From a virus, in IMG/VR virus record IMGVR_UViG_3300033149_004402, positions 1 to 32,109 of that record: a stretch of 32,109 nucleotides of DNA; one strand, given 5' to 3'. Position 1 is the first letter of the stretch. Each line of letters starts with the position of its first letter. The position numbers and the translations under genes are program-made. The notes below the pieces were generated by a model. That model had not been told where the DNA came from. It ran no database searches and saw only the letters and a list, made by a program, of their open reading frames with translations. Below are positions 7,263 through 14,162 of this stretch, piece by piece.

Positions 7263-7336
7263 AGGTCGGTAGTTCAACGGCAGAATAGGCGGCTCCAACC
7301 CGTCGGATGAGGGTTCGAATCCTTCCCGGCCTGCCA
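7263..7336 (+). tRNA. tRNA-Trp (anticodon CCA)
   Basis: It begins one base after the CCA of tRNA-Thr. The acceptor stem 7263-7269 pairs with 7326-7332 (one T-G wobble), the D stem is 7272-7275/7283-7286, and the anticodon stem 7288-7292/7300-7304 carries CCA at 7295-7297. The T arm 7309-7325 has a TTCGAAT loop. Discriminator G7333 precedes an encoded CCA. It should read UGG only. The two tRNAs presumably come from one precursor. Confidence 0.92.
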
Positions 7337-7358
7337 GACGCATTTGAATAGGACGTTG

Positions 7359-7390
7359 CCGTGTATCACCCCGCGCGTGCGGGGGCACGG
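7359..7390 (+). terminator. Stable hairpin downstream of the tRNA pair
   Basis: An inner perfect stem CCCCGC/GCGGGG (7369-7374/7379-7384) with a 4-base loop is extended by CCGTG (7359-7363) pairing with CACGG (7386-7390) across a small internal loop. No T-run follows, so it is not a standard intrinsic terminator. It may mark the 3' end of the tRNA precursor or partially attenuate transcription before the scaffold gene. Confidence 0.45.
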
Positions 7391-7425
7391 AGCACATAGA
7401 GTGCCATCGTATAGGAGCAGCAATC

Positions 7426-8559
7426 ATGGCGAAGCAACCCGTAGCGGCCCGTGAGGCCCGCGCCGACGATCCGGCGTTGGTCCCACCTCCCGACGAGGGC
7501 TATGTAGACGAGCAGTCCGTCGTGGAGGCAATGGCGAACGACCCGATCGAGGGCGAGGCCGAGACCGGCAACCCGCAGGAGACTTCAGCCGACGACGGCG
7601 CGGAAAGGGACGAGGCAGAGGAAGCGGATGCGGAAGTCGAGCAGGAGACACCGGAGGCCGAAGGGTCCGAGGAAGTGGACCTCCTCGCCGACGAACACAC
7701 CGACACTCTGGCCGAAAAGTACGGGCAGGACTTCGTTGACAGAGCCAAGGCCGACCCCGAAGTCCAGAAACTTGTGGCGCAGGCCGTCACTGCCGTAGGG
7801 CAGAAGGGCGCGCAGAAGGTCAAGGAGGTCCAGGCCGCGCTTGAGGAAAAGGATCGTGTGCTCAAGGCATACGACGACTTCTTCAAGCAGAACCCGGACA
7901 TCCTTCAGCAGGTCCTCGCGCGCCAGCCGAAGTCGGCGGAGCAGCAGCCCGCCGCCCCGGTGGAACTGCCCAAGGTGGACTGGGAAAACATCGAGGACGT
8001 GCGCGATCTCGGCAAGGCAATCGAGCAGCGCGAACAGGCGTTGCTCCAGAACCTTCGCAGCGAGATACAGGCGCTGGTGCAGGGGGTCCAGAGCACGGCT
8101 ATGGATCGCATCAGCCGCCAGGAAGCGCTGGCGTGGAACAACTGGGTCGAAACCGGAATACGCAACCTTGAGGCCAAGGGCTTCGAGGGACTGAGCGCCT
8201 TCCGGCACGAGATCGAGCCCAGGCTTGTCGCGCTTCGCTCGGTGTATGAGGACGGCACGCCCTGGACGCCCGAGAAAGAAGACCGCCTCTGGAAAGAGGC
8301 GATCAGGAGCTCCCCCAGCGCGTACGCGAAGTACTCCAAGGCACGTAGTGCCGCCAAGGCCAAGTCCGAGGCAGAACGTCAGTCAAAGGCAAAGACAGAG
8401 GCAACGGCGCATCCTCAGACACGCCCGATTGGCAAGACGCCCAGCAGCACGGCCGAGTTCTACGAACGGATGCAGCGAATAGCTGCCGACGGGACGAACG
8501 TCGGCCCGCTGGTGGTGCAACACGACCCCGACGACTTCTGGACCAGGGGCGAAGACTGA
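7426..8559 (+). CDS. Scaffolding-like head assembly protein
   Basis: Predicted 377-residue protein directly upstream of the capsid gene, the standard place for a scaffold. The first 100 residues are very acidic and low in complexity. They are followed by long charged helices and coiled-coil-like Gln/Glu/Lys stretches (about 100-230), a Trp-containing helical segment, and a C-terminal Lys/Ala-rich region suited to binding the capsid shell. No protease motif was recognised. The call rests on composition and position, not on a motif. Confidence 0.65.
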   Translation: MAKQPVAAREARADDPALVPPPDEGYVDEQSVVEAMANDPIEGEAETGNPQETSADDGAERDEAEEADAEVEQETPEAEGSEEVDLLADEHTDTLAEKYGQDFVDRAKADPEVQKLVAQAVTAVGQKGAQKVKEVQAALEEKDRVLKAYDDFFKQNPDILQQVLARQPKSAEQQPAAPVELPKVDWENIEDVRDLGKAIEQREQALLQNLRSEIQALVQGVQSTAMDRISRQEALAWNNWVETGIRNLEAKGFEGLSAFRHEIEPRLVALRSVYEDGTPWTPEKEDRLWKEAIRSSPSAYAKYSKARSAAKAKSEAERQSKAKTEATAHPQTRPIGKTPSSTAEFYERMQRIAADGTNVGPLVVQHDPDDFWTRGED

Positions 8560-8602
8560 GAGATTGCGGCGGTGTCTCTTTGTCGGATAAGGAGACACCA
8601 CT

Positions 8603-9520
8603 TTGGCTACATATACCTGGTACAGCACCAGCGCGACCGGTGCGGTCAAGGAAGACGTCCTCGACCGCATCATCATGCTGGAGCCCTACAAGAGGCCGTT
8701 GCTGACGCAGCTGGCGAAGGGCAAGGCTACCCAGGCCACGCACTCGTGGCTCAAGGATAGCTACGCCACTCCCACCGCTAACAGCAACGTCGAGGGCGCT
8801 GATGCCACGGCCGAGACTCTGAGCGGTCAGGAGCGGCTGTCGAACTACACGCAGATTTTCAGCAAGACGTTCCAGATTTCTCAGACGATGATCGCCACTT
8901 CCCAGTACGGAAAGAAGGGCGAGGTCGGGTATCAGAAGCTCAAGAAGTCGAAGGAGCTTTCCAACGACATTGAGTACGCCCTCATCACCGGGACGAGCGC
9001 GACCGGTGCTGCGGCCACCGCAAGGACGCTCGCGGGCGTCCTCGCGCACATTACGACCTGCACGGCGGGACACACCGCCGCCGCGGTCGTAAGCGCTCGC
9101 GACTCCGGCTTCGAGGTCGCCTATAACGACCAGTTGCAGGCGGTCTTCGAGCAGGGCGGCGATCCGAAGTGGGCCTTGATGAGCGGCTTCCAGAAGCGAC
9201 GCACGTCCACCTGGACGGCGGCCGCGACGAAGAACGTCGATGTCAAGGACCGCAGGATCATCGCGGCGGTGGACGTGTACGAGTCCGACTTCGGGCTTCA
9301 GCGGCTCATCGCGGACAACATCTGGAACGTCGCTGCGCCCGCCACGCTTGCGATCTTGGACCCGAGCAAGTGGCGCATCTGCCGCCTGCGTCCGACCAAG
9401 ACAACGCAACTGGCGAAGACCGGCGACAGCGAGAAGTACCAGATCGTTGCCGAACTCACCCTCGAAGCGCTGGCCGAAGAGGCCAACGCGAAGATTACGG
9501 GGCTCGCAACGGCTGTCTAG
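8603..9520 (+). CDS. Major capsid protein (SU10/DUF5309-type)
   Basis: Main shell protein, HK97 fold by family. TTG start at 8603 with AGGAGA seven bases ahead; length 305. The sequence has the signature order of the DUF5309/SU10 group: 'PLLTQLAKGKATQATHSWL' near the start, 'LSGQERLSNYTQIFSKTFQI' around residues 74-93, a long 'KLKKSKELSNDIEYALITG' spine-like helix, then a Thr/Ala-rich domain and the closing 'TLEALAEEANAKITGL' segment. The following hairpin fits a need to shape expression of this abundant protein. Confidence 0.88.
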   Translation: MATYTWYSTSATGAVKEDVLDRIIMLEPYKRPLLTQLAKGKATQATHSWLKDSYATPTANSNVEGADATAETLSGQERLSNYTQIFSKTFQISQTMIATSQYGKKGEVGYQKLKKSKELSNDIEYALITGTSATGAAATARTLAGVLAHITTCTAGHTAAAVVSARDSGFEVAYNDQLQAVFEQGGDPKWALMSGFQKRRTSTWTAAATKNVDVKDRRIIAAVDVYESDFGLQRLIADNIWNVAAPATLAILDPSKWRICRLRPTKTTQLAKTGDSEKYQIVAELTLEALAEEANAKITGLATAV

Positions 9521-9542
9521 GCCGACGATTCCCTCCTCCTTC

Positions 9543-9589
9543 CACCCGGGTTGTCAGGGCGGGGTTTCACGCCCCGCCCGGCCTGGGTG
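9543..9589 (+). terminator. Strong two-part hairpin after the capsid gene
   Basis: An outer stem CACCCGGG/CCTGGGTG (9543-9550/9582-9589, one G-T pair) encloses a perfect inner stem GGGCGGGG/CCCCGCCC (9557-9564/9572-9579) with a 7-base loop. It lies 23 bases after the capsid stop, before the next ribosome site. There is no T tract, so it may act as a partial terminator or as a 3' stabiliser of capsid mRNA. Confidence 0.6.
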
Positions 9590-9612
9590 TCCGCTAACAG
9601 AAAGGGAGTGTC

Positions 9613-9894
9613 TTGGCGATTATCATTACGCGGGAAAGCGTGCCGACGGTGCCCGACGTGGCCGTCTCGGAGGTCGAGGCCGCCCTTCGGCAGGTGGCGC
9701 GGGACAACCGGGACAAGCGTGCCCTCCTGCTTGACCCCAAGGGATACAGCGGCGACCGGAGCAAGCGGCACATCGGGAGCATCCCCATCGAAATATACAT
9801 GCGCGACCCCAACTTCTTCGACGACGACGACAACCTGCGCAGGTGGCTCAGGGAAAACCCCGCGTTCCAGGTGGCGGCGCTCGGAGGAAGATAG
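9613..9894 (+). CDS. Small acidic protein following the capsid gene
   Basis: TTG start at 9613 behind AAAGGGAG. The 93-residue product has a Val-rich N-terminus, a helix with 'SEVEAALRQVARDN', a Gly/Lys segment and the striking 'MRDPNFFDDDDNLRRWL' near the C-terminus. The position immediately after the capsid protein suggests a head decoration or completion role, but I recognise no family. Confidence 0.6.
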   Translation: MAIIITRESVPTVPDVAVSEVEAALRQVARDNRDKRALLLDPKGYSGDRSKRHIGSIPIEIYMRDPNFFDDDDNLRRWLRENPAFQVAALGGR

Positions 9895-9914
9895 GTATTG
9901 AGGGAGAAAACCAA

Positions 9915-10088
9915 ATGGCGACGGCGAGGAATCCGAGAGGAATGAGGCGGCCCCGCGACGGCCGGGGGCGGGGGCGGGGCGCGGGAGGGGGGCGGAGGGT
10001 CGGACGGAATCGCGGCGGTTGTGCTGCGGGCGGACCGGGCTATGGTCGCGGGGGCGGACGGGGCCGGGGAAGAAACCGTCTCGGATGA
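9915..10088 (+). CDS. Arg/Gly-rich small basic protein
   Basis: Predicted 57-residue protein from ATG 9915, with GAGGGAG upstream. Nearly all residues after position 5 are Arg or Gly, in RGRG and GRGRGR blocks, with one Cys and no hydrophobic core. The protein should be disordered and bind nucleic acid or the acidic capsid neighbours. Its small size and unusual composition make it easy to miss. It overlaps, in another frame, an upstream extension of the methyltransferase ORF that I consider non-coding. Confidence 0.5.
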   Translation: MATARNPRGMRRPRDGRGRGRGAGGGRRVGRNRGGCAAGGPGYGRGGGRGRGRNRLG

Positions 10089-10101
10089 GGGGGGCGCAAG
10101 G

Positions 10102-10809
10102 ATGAGGGAACAACCGGTAATAGTCGTTGACAGCATCGAGAACGCGGGCTCTCCCGACCGGCGGCGCGACGGGATGCACGCGCTGGCCAGCGGCGAACAC
10201 GAGGCGCACCTTGTAACCGAGCATGAGGGGCTTCAGGCGCTCCTGTCACGCAGACCCTTCAAGCTCAACCTCTGGGCGCAGACGGTGCCGCGCGAGGGAT
10301 ACGTGAACGTCGGGTCAACGACGGCGGACCGTGAAATCGTCGATGCCTGCGACGTGATATGCGATATCCGCGACCTGGGATGGATACCGGACGGGACGGC
10401 GGATGAAATCCTCGCCGTCAACGCCATCCAGCGTTTCTACCGGACCGACACGATACCGGTGTTCGTCGAGTGGCGGCGCGTGCTCAAGCCGGGCGGCAAG
10501 CTCATCGTCGAGGCCCCCGACGTGCGAGAGCTGGCCAAGGCGATAGGTGCGGCCAGCGACATGGACATATACGACGCGGCCCCGCCTCTCATATGGGGCA
10601 TCGACGGGTCGCAACTGGAGGGCGACGAGCTCATCTACGTGAATCGCAACGGCATGACGGCCTCGCGGTGCAGGCTGCTCCTGGAGCTGGCGAAGTTCGT
10701 GGACATCAAGAGCGTTGAGCCGCAATCGCCGCCCTGCTTCCGCCCCTTCGCGCTGGAGGCCCACAGGCCGATGGTGGAGGTTGCCGGGGAAGGACAGTTC
10801 AAGCCTTAG
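10102..10809 (+). CDS. SAM-dependent methyltransferase-like protein
   Basis: Predicted 235-residue Rossmann-type methyltransferase. 'YVNVGSTTADREIVD' holds the reduced SAM loop, 'VICDIRDLGWIPDGTADEI' supplies the acidic strand and the following loop, and 'EWRRVLKPGGKLIVEAPD' is the classic motif after strand 5. The glycine-rich first motif is weak (NVGST instead of GxGxG), so activity is uncertain. ATG 10102 is preceded by a GAGGGGGG run. It opens the first sugar/modification cassette and may methylate a sugar. Confidence 0.65.
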   Translation: MREQPVIVVDSIENAGSPDRRRDGMHALASGEHEAHLVTEHEGLQALLSRRPFKLNLWAQTVPREGYVNVGSTTADREIVDACDVICDIRDLGWIPDGTADEILAVNAIQRFYRTDTIPVFVEWRRVLKPGGKLIVEAPDVRELAKAIGAASDMDIYDAAPPLIWGIDGSQLEGDELIYVNRNGMTASRCRLLLELAKFVDIKSVEPQSPPCFRPFALEAHRPMVEVAGEGQFKP

Positions 10810-10822
10810 TGAGGGGGCGGGA

Positions 10823-11503
10823 ATGAAGGTCGGCGTCGTCGTAGTCAGCCACAACTACGGGAGATTCCTGCACCGATGCCTCTCAAGCCTTGTAACGCAA
10901 TCGCGTCCGCCCGACCTTATCGTGGTGGTTGACGACTTCTCGACGGACGACACGTGCGAAGTCGCGGCGCAGTATCCGACGCGGATATGTCAGGTCAACG
11001 CCTGCAATGCGCAGGTGGCGAGGAACAGGGGGCGGGATGTTCTCGCCGCGGAGGACTGCGACGCGGGGCTTTTCCTCGACGCCGACGACTGGCTTCGGCG
11101 GGACTGCATCGAGCGCATGTCGGGGGCGCTCTACGAGGGCGCGCAGGTCGCCCACGCGAATCTGCGCTATGTCCCCGAGCACGGCTTCCGGTCGGGCAAG
11201 CTCGGCTCGGCGGTCCTTCAGGGGCGACCGCACAATCACGCGGCGCTTCTGCGCTCGAACTACATCTGCATAGCGTCCTTGGTTCGCTGCGACGTGATGC
11301 CGCCGTTCGACGAGAGCCTGTCGAGATATCAGGACTGGGACTGGTATCTGACCATGTCGGAGCAGGAGAGGCGGTTCCGCCACGTCAACGACGAGCTCGT
11401 CTACGCCTGGGTCCACGCCGGCAGTAAGACGCACACGGTATCGGACAACGAGGACCGGCGCTGCTACGACTACGTGCGGCGCAAGCATGGAGCAACGCGG
11501 TGA
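10823..11503 (+). CDS. Family 2-type glycosyltransferase
   Basis: Predicted 226-residue GT-A enzyme transferring a sugar from a nucleotide donor. Its N-terminus 'KVGVVVVSHNYGRFLHRCL' is the nucleotide-binding strand-helix. Asp37-Asp38 in 'VVVDDFSTDD' and the metal-binding 'LDADD' (85-89) follow, and 'YQDWDWYL' near residue 175 resembles the acceptor-side motif of processive and single-transfer GT2 enzymes. ATG 10823 sits after GAGGGGGCGGGA. Its end overlaps the next gene by GTGA. Confidence 0.85.
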   Translation: MKVGVVVVSHNYGRFLHRCLSSLVTQSRPPDLIVVVDDFSTDDTCEVAAQYPTRICQVNACNAQVARNRGRDVLAAEDCDAGLFLDADDWLRRDCIERMSGALYEGAQVAHANLRYVPEHGFRSGKLGSAVLQGRPHNHAALLRSNYICIASLVRCDVMPPFDESLSRYQDWDWYLTMSEQERRFRHVNDELVYAWVHAGSKTHTVSDNEDRRCYDYVRRKHGATR

Positions 11504-12348
11504 TTTCCCTGTTGATAGCCGTGCACAACGGCCTGGAGTGGTTCCCCGGCTTTCTGCGGACGGTCTTGCGAAACACGGAGGGCGAGTTCGAGATCGTTAT
11601 CGTCCATGATGCTTGCGACCCCGCGCGATGTTTCGCGCCTGAGCGGGCGATGGGGGCGCGGCCTCCCAACATGCGGGCGCTGCGTGAGGCTAGGCTTTCA
11701 CAGCAGAGCGGTTTCAGCCGCGCCATGAATATCGCCTCGCACCTTGCCGACGCCGACAGCAAGTACTTCGTGCTGATGAACATCGACATCGAGGTGCCGC
11801 GCGGATGGGACGGGCGACTGGTGGCGGCCGCCGAGATGAACCCATCCTATGCGGCGCTCATCCCGCTGACGGGCGGGTGCAAGACGGTGCCCAGCCCGCT
11901 GGAGTTTCTGCCGTCCCTTCCCAGGACGACCGACCACAGGAGCCGCGAGACCGCGCGACTCATCGACGAGGCGGCGCAGAGGCAATACCGCGACGGGGAG
12001 GTGATAGAGAAGCCGATGGTCCCCTTCTTCTGCGCACTGGTCCCCCGCTGGGCGTGGGACGCGCAGAGTCGCACGGACCCCCGCGCGGGCAAGCCGACTG
12101 TGGGGTGCTTCGACGACGGCTTCTGCGACATGAAGACGTGTTTCGGTCTGGGCGAGGACGACGATTGGTGCTTCCGCGCGAGGCTCGCCGGATACCGCGT
12201 CGGCGTCGTTCCGAACGTCTACGTCTGGCACAGGGGGCAGGTTATCTTCACCGATGAACACCGGCGGCGGGTGCTGGACAGGCAGATGAAATATCTTGCC
12301 GCGAAGTACGGGGTAGAGCGGTTCCATCATGGCCTTGTCCGTCAGTGA
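11500..12348 (+). CDS. GT-A-type glycosyltransferase
   Basis: Predicted 282-residue enzyme starting at GTG 11500, coupled to the previous stop. 'ISLLIAVHNGLEWFPGFLR' is a GT2-style N-terminus, and 'YFVLMNIDIEVPRGW' (89-103) gives a DxE version of the DxD metal site. A later 'LGEDDDWCFRARLAGYRVG' is the usual acceptor-domain signature, followed by 'VYVWHRG' as in rhamnosyl/hexosyl transferases. Likely works in sequence with its neighbours on one glycan. Confidence 0.82.
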   Translation: MISLLIAVHNGLEWFPGFLRTVLRNTEGEFEIVIVHDACDPARCFAPERAMGARPPNMRALREARLSQQSGFSRAMNIASHLADADSKYFVLMNIDIEVPRGWDGRLVAAAEMNPSYAALIPLTGGCKTVPSPLEFLPSLPRTTDHRSRETARLIDEAAQRQYRDGEVIEKPMVPFFCALVPRWAWDAQSRTDPRAGKPTVGCFDDGFCDMKTCFGLGEDDDWCFRARLAGYRVGVVPNVYVWHRGQVIFTDEHRRRVLDRQMKYLAAKYGVERFHHGLVRQ

Positions 12349-13171
12349 GCTCTTCTCCGAGGTCAACCCGTGCGTCTTCACCTTGTCCACCGGGCGCGCC
12401 GGTACGACGACCCTCGTCAGGCTCTTTCGCAACGCGCCCGAAGCCCTCGTCTGGCACGAGCCGCTTCCGCACGCGCGCGAGGTTCTCGGCGTCTACTCCG
12501 GCGCGGTTTCCGTCCGCGAGCGACTCAAAGCGTTCTGGCACAACCGCACACACCTGTTGTCCCAGTCGCGCAAGGCGGGCGTGGGATACGCGGAGCTCGG
12601 CGCGCACCTGACCCTCTTCGCTTACGAGATTGCGGAGGCGCTGCCGCAGGCGAAGTTCCTGCACATGGTCAGAGACCCGCGCTTCTTCGTCCGGTCGGCA
12701 ATCCGCTGTCAGTGGTACGCGCGGGGGCGGATACACGCCGGCATGAAGCCGCGCCACGGAGAGGACGCCTATGACCTGTGGCCCCTGTGGGGAGAGTTCC
12801 AGAGGTCGGCGTGGTACTGGATGGCTTGCAACCGGTGGATAAGGCTTTTCGGCAAGCATATCGGACGAGACCGGTTCCTCCGCTTCTACGCAGAAGACCT
12901 TTTCGCGGGTAGGCGGCTCGATGAGCTGGCGGCCTTTCTCGGCCTCAGCCTCCCCGCAGACGCGGAAGTCCGCCATGTGCTTGAGCGCCCCCTGAACGCG
13001 GAGGCCCCGGGGGATTTCACCGACGTAAGCAACTGGACGCAGACGCTTCATGATGAGCTCGACCGCATCATCGGGGACGAGGTAGGGCACTACCGATACG
13101 CCGGAGGCAATGGTGATGGCGAAGAAGAAGTGGATTTCGCAAGCCGTGAAACATCCGGGAGCGCTTCGTAA
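12329..13171 (+). CDS. Sulfotransferase-like protein
   Basis: Predicted 280-residue protein resembling PAPS-dependent sulfotransferases. 'TLSTGRAGTTTLVRLF' (18-33) matches the 5'-phosphosulfate loop, and 'FLHMVRDPRFFVRSAI' (110-125) provides Arg115 and Ser123, spaced eight apart as in the 3'-phosphate site. 'WHEP' follows the first loop, as in carbohydrate sulfotransferases. It could sulfate a glycan built by the adjacent transferases. The start overlaps the previous gene by 20 bases with a weak ribosome site. The C-terminal 25 residues overlap the next gene in another frame. A P-loop kinase is the main alternative. Confidence 0.7.
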   Translation: MALSVSELFSEVNPCVFTLSTGRAGTTTLVRLFRNAPEALVWHEPLPHAREVLGVYSGAVSVRERLKAFWHNRTHLLSQSRKAGVGYAELGAHLTLFAYEIAEALPQAKFLHMVRDPRFFVRSAIRCQWYARGRIHAGMKPRHGEDAYDLWPLWGEFQRSAWYWMACNRWIRLFGKHIGRDRFLRFYAEDLFAGRRLDELAAFLGLSLPADAEVRHVLERPLNAEAPGDFTDVSNWTQTLHDELDRIIGDEVGHYRYAGGNGDGEEEVDFASRETSGSAS

Positions 13172-13301
13172 GCAGCTTGGGGTCCCGGCGGGCAAAAAGA
13201 TACCCGCCAAGAAGCTGAACGCGGCGGCGAAGAAAGGGGGCACGCTCGGCAGGCGGGCGAGGCTCGCCAAGACGCTGAGGAAGCTGAACAAGCGGAAATG
13301 A
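13116..13301 (+). CDS. Small Lys/Ala-rich phage protein
   Basis: Predicted 61-residue basic protein from ATG 13116, with CGGAGG at 13101-13106. The order 'KKWISQAVKHPGALRKQLG', 'KKIPAKKLNAAAKK' and 'RRARLAKTLRKL' matches a small protein of unknown function seen in many environmental tailed phages, from my memory of the family. ATG 13110 is an alternative. It starts inside the sulfotransferase-like gene, and its stop overlaps the next start (ATGA). Structural or DNA-associated role unproven. Confidence 0.7.
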   Translation: MAKKKWISQAVKHPGALRKQLGVPAGKKIPAKKLNAAAKKGGTLGRRARLAKTLRKLNKRK

Positions 13302-13567
13302 GCGCATCGGGCATCACGGTAGATGTTGGCGATGGCTGGAGAGCCTACGCGGTCCCCAGCGAGGCCCTTGAGGACCTCGTGGCCTGGCTCGAAAGCCATG
13401 GAAGCCTAGTCCGGGAAGACGAAACGCTGAACCCGCTTCCGATGAACGGGGAGGACGATGAGAAAGAAAAGGCCCAAGGTCAGCATCCTGACGACGACGT
13501 ACGCCCGCCCGTGGGGACTGCTGGCGGCGATGCGCTGCGTCCAGGCGCAGACCTTCAGGGACATTGA
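13298..13567 (+). CDS. Hypothetical small protein
   Basis: The start ATG 13298 overlaps the previous stop (ATGA), which supports translation. The first 50 residues ('ITVDVGDGWRAYAVPSEALEDLVAWLESHG') look like a real compact domain of two strands and a helix. The last 37 residues overlap the following glycosyltransferase gene in another frame and look like run-on sequence. Function unknown. Confidence 0.5.
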   Translation: MSASGITVDVGDGWRAYAVPSEALEDLVAWLESHGSLVREDETLNPLPMNGEDDEKEKAQGQHPDDDVRPPVGTAGGDALRPGADLQGH

Positions 13568-14162
13568 GCACGTCATCGTCGCGGACCATTGCCCGCACGC
13601 TGACGACGTGGTGCGCGAGCTCCGGGACGACCGTACCCGCTACCTGAACCTTGAGAGGAACGCCAACGACCTTGGCGTAACGCCGCTCAATACGGCCCTG
13701 TCGCTGGCGCGCGGCGACTGGATTGCAGTGCTCGCCGACGACAACCTTTTCGCGCCCGACTGGGTGGAAACCCTCTACGAGGCGGCGAAGGACCGGCCCG
13801 ATGTCGCCTTCGTTTACGGCTGCTGCGAGGTGCGCCACAAAGAGGGCAAGATGAAGGACTATCCCGTTTTCCGGGATGAGCCCTACCCGCACTGGCAGGG
13901 GATAGACCTGGGCGAGTGCCTCTATCGGCGGGAGGTATTCGACAAATACGGCCCGTGGGAGTTCCTGAAGGACGGCGGGCCGAACTACTCGTACGACTGG
14001 GCGAAAATCGAGGAGTTTCTTCGGGGCGGCGAAAAGTGGGTGCACGTGCCCAGGGCCTTCGGGTTCGTCTTCTACGTCGTCGAGGAGAAGAAGAAGCGGC
14101 GATGGTCCAAGCAGAAGGGAGGGGCGTCCCAAGTTGAGGGTGGCGTTCAGACACAAGGATAG
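13458..14162 (+). CDS. Family 2 glycosyltransferase
   Basis: Predicted 234-residue GT-A enzyme. The basic N-terminus runs into 'VSILTTTYARPWGLLAAMRCV' (nucleotide-binding), 'RYLNLERNANDLGVTPLNTAL' (the conserved N..N/G..P-LN segment), and 'WIAVLADDNLFAPDWVETLY' with metal-binding Asp94-Asp95. 'CLYRREVFDKYGPW' (around 155-168) is typical of the acceptor lobe. The last 30 residues are basic and partly overlap the next gene, possibly binding membrane or nucleic acid. Confidence 0.86.
   Translation: MRKKRPKVSILTTTYARPWGLLAAMRCVQAQTFRDIEHVIVADHCPHADDVVRELRDDRTRYLNLERNANDLGVTPLNTALSLARGDWIAVLADDNLFAPDWVETLYEAAKDRPDVAFVYGCCEVRHKEGKMKDYPVFRDEPYPHWQGIDLGECLYRREVFDKYGPWEFLKDGGPNYSYDWAKIEEFLRGGEKWVHVPRAFGFVFYVVEEKKKRRWSKQKGGASQVEGGVQTQG

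Noticed and set aside
7187-7336. tRNA pair as a prophage attachment site
   Set aside because: The tRNAs are intact and internal to the phage structural operon, with no integrase or repeated att core visible.
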